DNA of 64,000 nt from Actinobacillus genomosp. 2 (GCF_029773605.1 NZ_CP103807.1:1426001-1490000); one strand, 5' to 3'. Shown: positions 18,132 to 28,246, counted from the first letter of the stretch. Program-made: numbers and translations. Notes: generated by a model from the sequence alone, not told the origin.

Positions 18132-19490
18132 ATGGACTCTATACTTTTCTTCCTTTTAGATATTTTAAAAGTACCGTCAATTCTGGTCGGTTTAATTGCG
18201 TTAACCGGTTTACTTTTACAGAAAAAATCCTTACCGGATACCATTAAAGGTACGGTAAAAACCATTTTAGGTTTTCTTGTATTAAGTGGTGGTGCAACCG
18301 TTTTATTAAGTTCGCTTACGCCTCTCGGCGGTATGTTTGAACACGCATTTAACGTGCAAGGCATTATTCCGAATAATGAAGCCGTTGTATCAATGGCAAT
18401 GGAAAAATTCGGGACAGCAACAGCACTCATTATGGCATTCGGCATGGTTGCCAATATTATTGTTGCACGTTTTACTCGTTTGAAATTCGTTTTCCTAACT
18501 GGACACCACACTTTCTTTATGGCGTGTATGGTAGCGGTTATTTTGGTGGTCGCAGGCTTTGAAGGGGTTCAACTTGTCTTTACCGGTGCGTTAACACTCG
18601 GTTTAATTATGGGTTTCTTCCCAACGATTGCTCATCGCTATATGAAAAAAATTACTGGTAGCGATGATGTTGCATTAGGTCACTTCGGTACTATTGCTTA
18701 TGTACTTTCCGGTGCAATCGGTCAATTAGTCGGTAAAGGTTCAAAATCTACCGAAGAAATGAATTTGCCGAAAAACTTAAGTTTCCTACGTGACAGTTCT
18801 ATTTCTATTTCGCTTACGATGATGGTGATCTATGTATTCTTAGCTCTTGCATCCGGTAACGAATATGTTTCGCAAAACTATAGTAACGGTCAACATTATG
18901 TGGTTTATGCGATTATTCAAGCGATTACTTTTGCAGCCGGTGTATTCGTCATTTTACAAGGCGTACGTCTTGTATTAGCGGAAATTGTACCGGCATTTAC
19001 CGGTTTCTCCGAAAAATTAGTCCCTGATGCAAAACCGGCATTAGACTGTCCAATTGTTTTCCCTTATGCACCTAATGCGGTATTAATCGGTTTCTTAGCC
19101 AGCTTTGCCGGCGGTGTCGTCGGATTAGCGGTACTAGGTCAATTAAATTGGGTATTAATTTTACCGGGTGTTGTGCCTCACTTCTTCTGCGGCGCAACTG
19201 CCGGCGTGTTCGGTAACGCAACCGGTGGTCGCCGTGGTGCAATTATTGGTGCATTTGCACACGGTATTTTAATCACCTTCTTACCGGTGTTCTTATTACC
19301 GGTTCTCGGCTCATTAGGTTTTGCCAATACGACTTTCTCTGATGCGGATTTCGGTGGGGTCGGTATTGTTTTAGGCTATATGGCACAAGTATTTAATAAA
19401 GACATTATTACCGCAATTATTGTCGGATTATTTGCTCTTTTAGTTGCTTACAATTACTTAGCAAAAAAACCAGTAAATAACGCCGAATAA
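18132..19490 (+). CDS. PTS ascorbate-type IIC permease
   Basis: 452 residues with about eleven hydrophobic segments; UlaA/SgaT family features include FLTGHHTFFMACM near residue 125 and the PNAVLIGFLASF / FFCGATAGVFGN stretches in the C-terminal half. It forms the membrane channel that moves the sugar while IIB phosphorylates it. Translation starts after a GAGGTG site 13 bases behind the IIB stop, and a terminator follows at 19558. Substrate unknown. Confidence 0.88.
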   Translation: MDSILFFLLDILKVPSILVGLIALTGLLLQKKSLPDTIKGTVKTILGFLVLSGGATVLLSSLTPLGGMFEHAFNVQGIIPNNEAVVSMAMEKFGTATALIMAFGMVANIIVARFTRLKFVFLTGHHTFFMACMVAVILVVAGFEGVQLVFTGALTLGLIMGFFPTIAHRYMKKITGSDDVALGHFGTIAYVLSGAIGQLVGKGSKSTEEMNLPKNLSFLRDSSISISLTMMVIYVFLALASGNEYVSQNYSNGQHYVVYAIIQAITFAAGVFVILQGVRLVLAEIVPAFTGFSEKLVPDAKPALDCPIVFPYAPNAVLIGFLASFAGGVVGLAVLGQLNWVLILPGVVPHFFCGATAGVFGNATGGRRGAIIGAFAHGILITFLPVFLLPVLGSLGFANTTFSDADFGGVGIVLGYMAQVFNKDIITAIIVGLFALLVAYNYLAKKPVNNAE

Positions 19491-19557
19491 CGAGCGGTTA
19501 ATTTTCCATAAAAATTTGCAAAAGTTGCATTAAAATTCAATTTTAAACATTTAAACT

Positions 19558-19591
19558 AAAGCCGGTTTTCTTAAATCGGCTTTATTTTTTG
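19558..19591 (+). terminator. Terminator of the PTS operon
   Basis: AAAGCCG (19558-19564) pairs with CGGCTTT (19577-19583), followed by a run of T. It closes the IIB-IIC transcript before the OPT transporter gene. Confidence 0.8.
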
Positions 19592-19708
19592 CGTAATATC
19601 ACATTTTTATGAAAATATTAGTAAGAATGAGTAAAAAATAGACTGAATAATTATCTACACTTTTTACTTTCTTGATAATATAGACTCCTATTTATTTTTG
19701 GAGGACTT

Positions 19709-21715
19709 ATGAATAATCCTACTACTCTACGAGAACTTACCTTAAGGGGTATGATTTTGGGGGCGTTAATTACTGTGGTATTTACCGCTTCTAATGTTTA
19801 TTTAGGACTGAAAGTGGGGATGACGTTTGCATCATCTATTCCTGCTGCAGTTATCTCAATGGCTGTACTCAAAATGTTTAAGGGATCAAATATCCTTGAA
19901 AACAATATGGTACAAACGCAAGCCTCATCTGCCGGTACACTTTCTTCGGTAATCTTTGTGATTCCAGCATTATTAATGATGGGCTATTGGCAAAGCTTCC
20001 CATTTTGGCAAACCTTACTTATCTGTATTTCTGGTGGGATTTTAGGGGTAATTTTTACCGTACCGTTACGTAATGTTATGGTGGTAAAAAGTGACTTACC
20101 TTATCCGGAAGGCGTTGCCGCAGCGGAAATTTTAAAAGCTGGCGATGAAAGCGATAATAAAGACAGCGGTATTAAAGAAATCGTATCCGGTGGTTTATTA
20201 GCCGCATTCGTCAGCTTCCTAACGAACGGTTTACGTGTGGTTGCCGATGGTGCAAGCTACTGGTTTAAAGGTGGTAATGCAATATTCCAATTACCGATGG
20301 GCTTCTCTTTTGCCTTACTCGGTGCCGGCTATTTAGTCGGTATGATGGGCGGTATTGCGATGCTAGTCGGCACAATCTTTACTTGGGGTGTTGCCGTGCC
20401 ATATTTCACCGCAACAACACCAATGCCTGCCGATACGGATATGATTAGTTTTGCGATGGGTTTATGGAAAAGCAATGTTCGCTTTATCGGGGTCGGTACG
20501 ATTGCGATTGCGGCAATCTGGACTTTACTCGTGCTATTTAAACCAATGGTACAAGGTATGTCACAAGCATTCCGAGCATTGAAAGATCCTGCATTACAAA
20601 ATGTCGATCGTACTGCACAAGATCTCTCGCCGAAAACAATGCTCTATACTATTTTAGCGAGTATTATTTTAATCATTATTGCATTAGTGAGCTTCTTACA
20701 ACCGGTCGGTTTACCGATTGAATTAGCGTTCTTATTAGTGGTTATTTGTACCATTTTAGCGGTTGTGGTCGGTTTCTTGGTTGCTGCAGCATCCGGTTAT
20801 ATGGCTGGTTTAGTCGGTTCGTCATCAAGCCCAATTTCAGGTATCGGTATCATCTCAATCGTGATTATTTCCGTAATTTTGATGATGGTCGGTAATGCTG
20901 CCGGCTTAATGGAAAATGCAGACGGACAACGTTTCTTAACCGCATTAACCATTTTCACCGCATCAATCGTATTCTGTGTTTCAACCATTTCAAACGATAA
21001 CCTACAAGATTTAAAAACCGGTTATTTAGTGAAAGCAACACCGTGGCGTCAACAGTTTGCGTTAATTATCGGTTGTATCGTTGGTGCATTAGTTATCACA
21101 CCGGTATTGGAAATCCTTTACCACGCATACGGTTTTGCCGGTGCAATGCCTCGTGAGGGAATGGATGCGGCACAAGCACTTTCTGCACCGCAAGCGACCA
21201 TTATGATGACCATTTCCAACGGTATTTTCTCAAACAGCCTTGAATGGACTTACATTTTAGTCGGTGTCGCTTTCGGTATCTGTTTAATTATCGTGGATAC
21301 CTTACTGAAAAAAGCCAGCGCAGGTCGTTTAGGTTTACCGACTTTAGCGGTGGGTATCGGTATTTACTTACCACCGGTGGTAAACGTACCGTTAATTATC
21401 GGTGCATTACTTTCTTGGTTGGTTAATCGTCATATTCAACGCCATGCAAAACGTACTGGTAAAGATGTTGAAGCGGTAAGCAAAAAAGCAGAACGCTACG
21501 GCACACTTTTCGCAGCCGGTTTAATCGTGGGAGAAAGTTTAGTCGGCGTACTATTAGCCTTTGTGATCGCTGGTTCAGTAACCTCTGGCGGTTCTGATGC
21601 ACCGTTAGCATTAAATCTCGAAAACTGGGGTGGAATGGCAGAATTACTTGGTTTAACATTATTTGTGATCGGTTGTATTATTTTCGCACGTCGTGTACTG
21701 CAAGCGAAAAAATAA
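19709..21715 (+). CDS. OPT-family oligopeptide transporter
   Basis: 668 residues with roughly sixteen hydrophobic segments. The N-terminus LTLRGMILGALITVVFTASNVYLGLKVGMTFASSIPAAVISM is the signature of bacterial OPT proteins, proton-driven importers of small peptides. The start has a GGAGG site seven bases before the ATG. It stands alone between two terminators. The exact substrate is not visible; bacterial members have been linked to short peptides and to metal-chelate uptake. Confidence 0.92.
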   Translation: MNNPTTLRELTLRGMILGALITVVFTASNVYLGLKVGMTFASSIPAAVISMAVLKMFKGSNILENNMVQTQASSAGTLSSVIFVIPALLMMGYWQSFPFWQTLLICISGGILGVIFTVPLRNVMVVKSDLPYPEGVAAAEILKAGDESDNKDSGIKEIVSGGLLAAFVSFLTNGLRVVADGASYWFKGGNAIFQLPMGFSFALLGAGYLVGMMGGIAMLVGTIFTWGVAVPYFTATTPMPADTDMISFAMGLWKSNVRFIGVGTIAIAAIWTLLVLFKPMVQGMSQAFRALKDPALQNVDRTAQDLSPKTMLYTILASIILIIIALVSFLQPVGLPIELAFLLVVICTILAVVVGFLVAAASGYMAGLVGSSSSPISGIGIISIVIISVILMMVGNAAGLMENADGQRFLTALTIFTASIVFCVSTISNDNLQDLKTGYLVKATPWRQQFALIIGCIVGALVITPVLEILYHAYGFAGAMPREGMDAAQALSAPQATIMMTISNGIFSNSLEWTYILVGVAFGICLIIVDTLLKKASAGRLGLPTLAVGIGIYLPPVVNVPLIIGALLSWLVNRHIQRHAKRTGKDVEAVSKKAERYGTLFAAGLIVGESLVGVLLAFVIAGSVTSGGSDAPLALNLENWGGMAELLGLTLFVIGCIIFARRVLQAKK

Positions 21716-21732
21716 TTTCCCTTCTTTGCATT

Positions 21733-21760
21733 AAACGGCATCTTCGGATGCCGTTTTTTT
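21733..21760 (+). terminator. Terminator of the OPT transporter gene
   Basis: Ten-base stem (21733-21742 with 21747-21756) around a TTCG loop, then seven T. It overlaps the dprA stop on the other strand. Confidence 0.92.
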
Positions 21761-22913
21761 ATTGTCTGACATAACCGCCGCTCACCTGCTTAATTACACT
21801 TAATAATTCCAAACTCAGTAACTCAACTAATAGCGTTTCCACTTCCAATGCGGTCGCTTTCGCTAAATCATCAATCGAAATTGGCTCAAGACTAATATGC
21901 TCCACAATTTGTTGCTGACAAGCGGTCAATTCCGGCAATTTTCTTACAAGATGATTGACCTTATTTAGCACGTTGGCTTTTGCAAAAAATGGGGCTTTTT
22001 CGACCGCTTGTTCTGCTTCAAACAGCACCTGTTGCCGAGGCTGATTCGGCAGTTGATATTGAATCGCCTGTAAAATATCCTCTATCGTTTCGGTTAAGAC
22101 CGCCCCTTCTTTAATCAGTTTATGACAGCCTTGTGCATACGGATTTTGTACCGAATTCGGTAACGCAAAAACTTCTCGCCCTTGCTCCAACGCATAACGG
22201 GCGGTAATCAGCGAACCGCTATTTAATGTGGCTTCCACCACTAACGTACCAAGCGATAAGCCGCTGATAATTCGATTACGACGCGGGAAATTCTCGGCAA
22301 GCGGCGGTTGATTCGGAAAAAATTCCGACACTAACGCCCCACCGCTTTCGACAATCTGTTCCGCCAATTTTTTATGTCTTGCCGGATACACTTGATCTAA
22401 ACCGCTGCCCAACACAGCAATGGTGATACCCTGTTCCGCTACCGCTCTCTGATGACAAAAGCCGTCTATACCGATTGCGAGTCCGCTAGTAACTGCCAAA
22501 TGATGTTTAACCAATTGCTCACTAAAATAGCCTGCCCAGTATTCACCATAGGTGGAAAAATCTCGGCTACCGACAATTGCAATTTGCGGTAAACTCAAAC
22601 TGCTTACAGAACCTCTGACAAATAACACCGGCGGTGCGGTGCTGATTTGCCGTAATAAAAACGGATATTCTTCATCAAATAAGCTTAATAAATGTTGATT
22701 CGGTTGTTCCGCCCACGCCAATGTACTCTCAATCCAACGCATTTCCGGATTGAACCAGCGTTGAATCTGTTTCTCGTTCCAACCGATTTGTTGTAATTGG
22801 CGTTTGTCATATTGGCAAAATTGGGTGAAATCCACTTCGGACAACAGACGAGCTATTCGCTGCGCCCCTAGTTGCGGAATTTGTAATAATTTCAGTAAAG
22901 CGATTTGTGGCAT
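21759..22913 (-). CDS. dprA: DNA-processing protein DprA (Smf)
   Basis: 384 residues with an N-terminal SAM-like part, the Rossmann core (IAIVGSRDFSTYGEYWA, VTSGLAIGIDGFCHQ, TIAVLGSGLDQVYPARH, GALVSEFFPNQPPLAENFPRRNRIISGLS) and a C-terminal winged-helix-like domain. DprA loads RecA on incoming single-stranded DNA in natural transformation. It fits the many uptake signals in this genome. It is transcribed divergently from def. Confidence 0.97.
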   Translation of the reverse strand: MPQIALLKLLQIPQLGAQRIARLLSEVDFTQFCQYDKRQLQQIGWNEKQIQRWFNPEMRWIESTLAWAEQPNQHLLSLFDEEYPFLLRQISTAPPVLFVRGSVSSLSLPQIAIVGSRDFSTYGEYWAGYFSEQLVKHHLAVTSGLAIGIDGFCHQRAVAEQGITIAVLGSGLDQVYPARHKKLAEQIVESGGALVSEFFPNQPPLAENFPRRNRIISGLSLGTLVVEATLNSGSLITARYALEQGREVFALPNSVQNPYAQGCHKLIKEGAVLTETIEDILQAIQYQLPNQPRQQVLFEAEQAVEKAPFFAKANVLNKVNHLVRKLPELTACQQQIVEHISLEPISIDDLAKATALEVETLLVELLSLELLSVIKQVSGGYVRQ

Positions 22914-23098
22914 TAATCTATTCCCTAAATGAATGATGGTTAATTAAAAGGAAACATAGACAAATAACGATTAAACAGGTAATTTAGTCAGACGTTTTAT
23001 CTTATTTAGCTATGTTTTTCACAAAATAGCCAATCATAAGAAAACGAATTAATTAACCAATTTATAATTTTTTATTTTTCGATTGAGATCACAAAAAA

Positions 23099-23611
23099 AT
23101 GTCAGTTTTAGAAGTTGTACTTTACCCGGATGAAGGGTTAGCAAAAGTGTGTGAGCCTGTTGCACACGTAGATGATGAATTAAATCAGTTCATCGATGAT
23201 ATGTTTGACACGATGTACGAACACGAAGGTATCGGTCTTGCCGCACCGCAAGTGGGCGTATTAAAACGTGTTATTACGATTGATATTGAAGGCGATAAAA
23301 CTAACCAAGTGGTACTGATTAACCCGGAGATTTTAGAATCATGCGGCGAGACCGGTATCGAAGAAGGATGTTTATCTATCCCTGGTCATCGTGCGTTAGT
23401 GCCACGTAAAGAAAAAGTGAAAGTAAAAGCGCTAAACCGTAAAGGCGAAGAAGTGATTTACGATGCGGACGGTTTATTCGCTATCTGTATCCAACACGAA
23501 ATCGACCACCTCAACGGTGTGCTGTTCGTGGACCACATCTCTGCACTTAAACGCCAACGCATTAAAGAAAAAATGCAAAAACTCAAAAAACAAATTGAGC
23601 GTGCGAAATAA
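23099..23611 (+). CDS. def: Peptide deformylase
   Basis: 170 residues with all three motifs: [10 protein letters not shown] (44-53), EGCLSIPG with metal ligand Cys91, and QHEIDHLNG with His133, catalytic Glu134 and His137. It removes the formyl group from new proteins. The site before the ATG is weak (only a GAG). Unlike in many relatives, fmt does not follow; a terminator and hldD do. Confidence 0.98.
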   Translation: MSVLEVVLYPDEGLAKVCEPVAHVDDELNQFIDDMFDTMYEHEGIGLAAPQVGVLKRVITIDIEGDKTNQVVLINPEILESCGETGIEEGCLSIPGHRALVPRKEKVKVKALNRKGEEVIYDADGLFAICIQHEIDHLNGVLFVDHISALKRQRIKEKMQKLKKQIERAK

Positions 23612-23625
23612 TCCTACCCATTAAG

Positions 23626-23654
23626 AAAAAGCGAGCATTGTCTCGCTTTTTCTT
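23626..23654 (+). terminator. Terminator of def
   Basis: AAAAAGCGAG (23626-23635) pairs with CTCGCTTTTT (23642-23651) and is followed by T-rich sequence. Confidence 0.85.
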
Positions 23655-23751
23655 TCTTCGCTAACAAGCGGTCTAATTTGTTGCAAAATTTGCAAATCCG
23701 CCCCAATCCACCGATAATATCCCCGTTTTTAATTTCAAAAAGGAAAAAGCT

Positions 23752-24678
23752 ATGATTATCGTAACAGGCGGCTTTGGTATGATCGGTAGCAATATCGTCA
23801 AAGCATTAAATGAAATCGGCAGAAAAGATATTCTTGTTGTAGATAACTTAAAAAACGGCGAAAAATTCGTAAATTTAGTAGATTTAGATATTGCGGATTA
23901 TTGTGATAAAGAAGATTTTATCGCCTCTGTTATTGCCGGCGATGATTTCGGCGAGATTGATGCGGTATTCCACGAAGGTGCTTGCTCGGCGACCACCGAA
24001 TGGGACGGCAAATACTTAATGCACAATAACTACGAATATTCAAAAGAGTTATTACATTTCTGTTTAGATCGCCAAATTCCGTTCTTCTACGCATCAAGTG
24101 CAGCAACTTACGGTGGTCGTTCGGATAACTTTATCGAAGAGCGTAAATTCGAACAACCGCTCAATGCTTACGGCTATTCAAAATTCCTATTTGACGAATA
24201 TGTACGCCAAGTTTTACCGGAAGCAGATTCGCCGGTATGCGGTTTTAAATATTTCAACGTGTACGGTCCGCGTGAACAACACAAAGGTTCAATGGCAAGC
24301 GTAGCGTTCCACTTAAATAATCAAATGCTGAAAGGCGAAAACCCGAAATTATTCGAGGGTTCAGAAACCTTCTTACGTGATTTCGTGTATGTGGAAGACG
24401 TGGCGAAAGTGAATATTTGGGCGTGGCAAAACGGTATTTCCGGTATTTACAACCTCGGAACCGGCAAAGCGGAATCATTCCAAGCAGTGGCACAAGCGGT
24501 GATCGACTTCCACGGCAAAGGCGAAATCGAAAAAATCCCATTCCTGGATCATTTAAAGTCTCGCTACCAAACCTTTACCCAAGCGGATCTAACCAAACTC
24601 CGTGCGGCAGGCTATACAGGTACATTTAAAACCGTAGCCGAAGGTACGAAAGAATATATGGCGTGGTTAAATCGTTAA
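23752..24678 (+). CDS. hldD: ADP-L-glycero-D-manno-heptose 6-epimerase
   Basis: 308 residues. An extended SDR enzyme: the NADP-binding loop [10 protein letters not shown] (5-14), the S-S-A-A-T-Y stretch ending at Tyr120, and the catalytic pair Tyr140/Lys144 (YGYSK). It makes the L,D-heptose donor for the inner core of lipooligosaccharide. A GGAAAAAG-type site precedes the ATG, and a terminator follows at 24759. Confidence 0.98.
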   Translation: MIIVTGGFGMIGSNIVKALNEIGRKDILVVDNLKNGEKFVNLVDLDIADYCDKEDFIASVIAGDDFGEIDAVFHEGACSATTEWDGKYLMHNNYEYSKELLHFCLDRQIPFFYASSAATYGGRSDNFIEERKFEQPLNAYGYSKFLFDEYVRQVLPEADSPVCGFKYFNVYGPREQHKGSMASVAFHLNNQMLKGENPKLFEGSETFLRDFVYVEDVAKVNIWAWQNGISGIYNLGTGKAESFQAVAQAVIDFHGKGEIEKIPFLDHLKSRYQTFTQADLTKLRAAGYTGTFKTVAEGTKEYMAWLNR

Positions 24679-24758
24679 TATCTAGCCTTATATTAAAAAC
24701 AAAGCGTAAGCTGCTATAAGTGCTACTTAATTAGGTGAAAACTACCATAAATGTTAAG

Positions 24759-24785
24759 AAAAGATGCCTAACGGCATCTTTTCTT
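24759..24785 (+). terminator. Terminator of hldD
   Basis: AAAAGATGCC (24759-24768) pairs with GGCATCTTTT (24773-24782) around a four-base loop, then T-rich sequence. Confidence 0.85.
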
Positions 24786-24872
24786 CATATAAATATTTAA
24801 TGATACGAGAGAGAACTCTCACATCATCGTTAGCGATTTTTTGTTGTTTTCTTAGCAAAAACGGCTTACAAG

Positions 24873-26279
24873 CTACCAACTCTTCTCTACCGTCATAAAC
24901 CATTCACTTCCCGATCGGCTATAAAAAGCGGAAATATTGCTGTCAATTTTACGATAACGATAATTTAATTTTGGAACAAAACCTTGCCATTGAATTTGGT
25001 TATGCCACAAACTAGCATTTACACTATATTCATCATCCAGTCGCTTTTTCGGGAAATAGAAGTTATCCGCTAAGAAATCACGCTTTATATAACGCAAACT
25101 GACTCGGCTCACAACATCGCCATAACGCACTAGCGTACCAAGATTAATTCCTTTACGAATAGACGTTTCTGCCTTATCTCTCGTGCGATCTTTACTCAAC
25201 TCTACCCCACTGAACACCACCCAATTCGGATTGACGGTATAGCTTAACGAAGCCGATAAGCCATTGATATAACCATTATAACGTTGTGCAATATTTTCAT
25301 CGGCATAGCGTTTCTGTGTATGGTTAAAATTGGCGGAAAATGACCATTGGCGGTTAAGCTGACGGCGAAACTCAATATTTGCACCGTAATTTTGGCTGTA
25401 ACGTGGCGAAGCGAGCCAGTTTTGTTCAAAGAACGGCAAAATGCCCCAAGATTGCAATGCAGAATGTTTACGATAACCGAATGAACCGTATAACGATTTT
25501 TCGCTGTAATCTTGGTTATCCCAATAATGCACACCACTAAATCGTCCTTCAAATGCTACAAAATGATTGCCGCTTAGATTTATTTCTCTACTTGCTCCCA
25601 AACCGTAACGAAAACCGTGAGCTTTTTGCGGTAAAGAATCCTCATTTTTTAAGAATCGTAAACCACCGATTTCCACTTCTCGTTCGCTTGAAGCGTTATT
25701 TACATTATCGGTTTGTGTATATTGCAATTCTGCATCCGGTTGCCAATTTTGACGCTCTGCCATTGCTTGCAAATAACGTTCAACTAACGGCTGCATTTGC
25801 GGATCAAGAGATTTTCTTGCTTGGTTTAATTGCTGTTTCGCTTCACGATATTGTTTATTTTCAAACAACATCACACCCAAATCGAAACGTGGATAAGCTA
25901 ACTGCGGTTGAGCCTGTAAAATTTGTTGGTAAAGCTCGATCGCCCCGTCATAATCTTGTTCCGCACGCAACATTGCTCCTTTCGCATAGCGATATAAAAT
26001 CGGATCGAAGTTCGCCTGTTTAGCATAATACTCCAATGCTGGTTTTAGGGCTTGCCACTGTCTATTCACTAATAAAGCAGTAATCGTTTGATCCAAATTC
26101 GCTTGTTCGGTTGGTGTAAATATCGGGGGATCAGCGGTTAAATTCGGTGAGTTTTTTGCAAATTCCGCCGGTTTTAGATGATCGGATTTATCCTCAAAAA
26201 AGAGTGGCTTAGGCGTGGAAAGGGTTTCTGCTAACAGAGTTGAGGGAAGTATAAAAAAGATAAAAGGTATTGATTTCAT
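24873..26279 (-). CDS. Slam-type outer-membrane protein (surface lipoprotein assembly modulator)
   Basis: 468 residues: signal peptide (1-17, LPSTLLA), a TPR-bearing N-terminal domain with repeats around 80-165 (LYRYAKGAMLRAEQDYDGAIELYQQIL, then FDLGVMLFENKQYREAKQQL), and a C-terminal beta-barrel of amphipathic strands ending in MTVEKSW, an aromatic-terminated last strand typical of outer-membrane barrels. This is the Slam (DUF560) layout. Slam proteins move specific lipoproteins to the outside of the outer membrane. Its gene lies directly downstream of a lipoprotein gene on the same strand, whose product is the probable client. Confidence 0.88.
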   Translation of the reverse strand: MKSIPFIFFILPSTLLAETLSTPKPLFFEDKSDHLKPAEFAKNSPNLTADPPIFTPTEQANLDQTITALLVNRQWQALKPALEYYAKQANFDPILYRYAKGAMLRAEQDYDGAIELYQQILQAQPQLAYPRFDLGVMLFENKQYREAKQQLNQARKSLDPQMQPLVERYLQAMAERQNWQPDAELQYTQTDNVNNASSEREVEIGGLRFLKNEDSLPQKAHGFRYGLGASREINLSGNHFVAFEGRFSGVHYWDNQDYSEKSLYGSFGYRKHSALQSWGILPFFEQNWLASPRYSQNYGANIEFRRQLNRQWSFSANFNHTQKRYADENIAQRYNGYINGLSASLSYTVNPNWVVFSGVELSKDRTRDKAETSIRKGINLGTLVRYGDVVSRVSLRYIKRDFLADNFYFPKKRLDDEYSVNASLWHNQIQWQGFVPKLNYRYRKIDSNISAFYSRSGSEWFMTVEKSW

Positions 26280-26299
26280 TAGATTTTATTAGAAGTGTG

Positions 26300-26405
26300 T
26301 TATATCTGCAGGGACACACTGTGTACGCCCGTAAGCGGTTAAATTTGTACAAAATTTTGCAAATGCAACCGTCAAATACGGACACACGCCGTGTGTCCCT
26401 ACCAT
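26300..26405. repeat. Intergenic palindromic repeat (GGGACAC type)
   Basis: Two related palindromic units, GGGACACACTGTGTACG on the left and GGACACAC-GCC-GTGTGTCC plus CTACC on the right, flank an uptake-signal pair in the spacer between the lipoprotein and Slam genes. Related units occur at 39089-39159 and 41227-41290. Confidence 0.65.
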
Positions 26406-26424
26406 TATATGAAATAGTTAAAAA

Positions 26425-28110
26425 CTATTTTTTGATTTCGCCACGTGTACCGCCGAAGCCGACTACGTCTTTTCCATCAAATGATACTTTACCACTCACT
26501 TCTTCAGCATTTTTGCCATAGAAACCAAGAGAATATTCCCCAGATTTATAACTTTGCGTTGCTGTAGCAGAAATACCGGTTCCGTTGATACTACCTTGTT
26601 CGAGCGTAATATCATTACCTAATCCAGTAATTGAACCCGACCCTGTTTTATCAGCAAAGTTTACGTTATAAGATAATTTACCTTCAATTGGTGCGTCAGG
26701 ATCAGAATAACCAACAATCGTGCCATTAAAGGCTTTACCGGAATAAGTTGCACTACCTTGCAATGGCAATGCATTTTCTTCCGTGCGAAGACCTTTTACT
26801 TGAATAGCCGTATCACGATTATCATTAAAAATATAACCAGTAGAATTGTTATAAGATACAGAGCCTGCATAATTACCTAATACCGCAGAATAGGACTGAT
26901 TATAGATAACTTGGTGAGTACGCTGTTCATTGGTCAATCTATTCTCTGTGCCACCAGATGACGCCGATGTTTTACTTGTTAATGAATCTACTGGATAAGA
27001 GCTATTAGAGATGCCTTTAAGTCTTTCCGCTTCTGCAAGTACTTTTTCTTTAAGGAAATTATCTAGTGCAGGTTGCTCTTGACCATTAGAAAGATCGACA
27101 TTTTGTTCAGCAAAATCTTTAGCATCACTATCGGATAAGCCTTTTCCTTTTACAAAGGCAATAAGATCTTTCATTTTTTGTGCAATACGAGCTTCTTCTT
27201 TCGCTCTAGCTTCTGCTTCAGCTTTCTCTCTTGCTTCTTGTTCTGCTTTAGCTTTTGCCTCTGCTTCAGCTCGTGCTTTCGCTTCTTGCTCCGCTTTAGC
27301 TTTTGCCTCTGCCTCAGCTCGTGCTTTTGCTTCTTGCTCCGCTTTGGCTTTTGCCTCTGCTTCAGCTCGTGCTTTTGCTTCTTGCTCCGCTTTGGCTTTT
27401 GCCTCTGCTTCAGCTCGTGCTTTTGCTTCTTGCTCCGCTTTGGCTTTTGCCTCTGCTTCAGCTCGTGCTTTTGCTTCTTGCTCCGCTTTAGCTTTTGCCT
27501 CTGCTTCAGCTCGTGCTTTTGCTTCTTGCTCCGCTTTGGCTTTTGCCTCTGCTTCAGCTCGTGCTTTTGCTTCTTGCTCCGCTTTAGCTTTTGCCTCTGC
27601 TTCAGCTCGTGCTTTTGCTTCTTGCTCCGCTTTGGCTTTTGCCTCTGCTTCAGCTCGTGCTTTTGCTTCTTGCTCCGCTTTGGCTTTTGCCTCTGCTTCA
27701 GCTCGTGCTTTTGCTTCTTGCTCCGCTTTAGCTTTTGCCTCTGCTTCAGCTCGTGCTTTTGCTTCTTGCTCCGCTTTGGCTTTTGCCTCTGCTTCAGCTC
27801 GTGCTTTTGCTTCTTGCTCCGCTTTGGCTTTTGCCTCTGCTTCAGCTCGTGCTTTTGCTTCTTGCTCCGCTTTGGCTTTTGCCTCTGCTTCAGCTCGTGC
27901 TTTTGCTTCTTGCTCCGCTTTAGCCTTAGCTTTAGCAGCTGCTTCTGCTTTTGCCTTAGCGTCTTGCTCTACTTTAGATTTAGCTGTTTGTACCGTTTGT
28001 TGTACTTTTGAAACTGGTTTTGTTACATTACTTGAACCGCCGCCACTGCTCCCACAAGCAGTTAAACTGAGTAAAATTGCGGTGGCAATAGAAATACGTT
28101 TAATAGACAT
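26425..28110 (-). CDS. Slam-dependent-type surface lipoprotein with long Ala/Lys/Glu repeat
   Basis: Start set at the ATG at 28110 with a GAGGTG site, giving 561 residues. A lipoprotein signal ends in LTAC with Cys19, followed by a Gly/Ser tether. Next comes a stalk of about 300 residues made of a 16-residue repeat ([16 protein letters not shown]), predicted to be one long charged helix. The C-terminal 180 residues have strand-rich sequence with [31 protein letters not shown] and a final [11 protein letters not shown], resembling the small TbpB-like/factor-H-binding-type barrel of Slam clients. It probably projects a binding domain far from the cell surface. The ligand is unknown. The repeat number should vary by slippage without breaking the frame. 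Confidence 0.85.
   Translation of the reverse strand: MSIKRISIATAILLSLTACGSSGGGSSNVTKPVSKVQQTVQTAKSKVEQDAKAKAEAAAKAKAKAEQEAKARAEAEAKAKAEQEAKARAEAEAKAKAEQEAKARAEAEAKAKAEQEAKARAEAEAKAKAEQEAKARAEAEAKAKAEQEAKARAEAEAKAKAEQEAKARAEAEAKAKAEQEAKARAEAEAKAKAEQEAKARAEAEAKAKAEQEAKARAEAEAKAKAEQEAKARAEAEAKAKAEQEAKARAEAEAKAKAEQEAKARAEAEAKAKAEQEAKARAEAEAKAKAEQEAREKAEAEARAKEEARIAQKMKDLIAFVKGKGLSDSDAKDFAEQNVDLSNGQEQPALDNFLKEKVLAEAERLKGISNSSYPVDSLTSKTSASSGGTENRLTNEQRTHQVIYNQSYSAVLGNYAGSVSYNNSTGYIFNDNRDTAIQVKGLRTEENALPLQGSATYSGKAFNGTIVGYSDPDAPIEGKLSYNVNFADKTGSGSITGLGNDITLEQGSINGTGISATATQSYKSGEYSLGFYGKNAEEVSGKVSFDGKDVVGFGGTRGEIKK
27233..27952. repeat. 48-bp tandem repeat, about 15 units
   Basis: Fourteen near-identical 48-base units are spaced exactly 48 bases apart from 27281 to 27905, with one diverged unit at 27233 and decayed edges. 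Units differ mainly by single third-position changes (CTTTGG versus CTTTAG). 48 is divisible by three, so copy changes alter length, not frame. Confidence 0.95.
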
Positions 28111-28183
28111 AAAGGACACCTCATAAAATAATATGCTTAAAATTAAAGCTGTTCTAATTTATACTAGTGCCATAAAACAGACC

Positions 28184-28226
28184 ATAGACTATTGATTACA
28201 GTCTATTACCTTGTTAAGCAAGGTAA
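28184..28226. promoter_or_regulatory. Two adjacent inverted repeats, likely operators of the HTH regulator
   Basis: ATAGACT/AGTCTAT (28184-28190 with 28200-28206) and TTACCTTG/CAAGGTAA (28206-28213 with 28219-28226) lie side by side in the 136-base divergent gap between the lipoprotein and the HTH gene. They are well placed to control both promoters. Confidence 0.6.
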
Positions 28227-28246
28227 CCTACCTTAAAAGGGCAATT

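Noticed and set aside
27233-27952. 48-bp repeats considered as a CRISPR array
   Set aside because: Units are contiguous with no unique spacers and are translated in frame; no cas genes are near.
27178-28126. Long plus-strand open frames across the lipoprotein repeat (277 and 260 residues)
   Set aside because: They arise because a 48-base repeat without stops in several frames is open by construction; their translations are monotonous, with no start site, and the minus strand has a lipobox and a proper gene.
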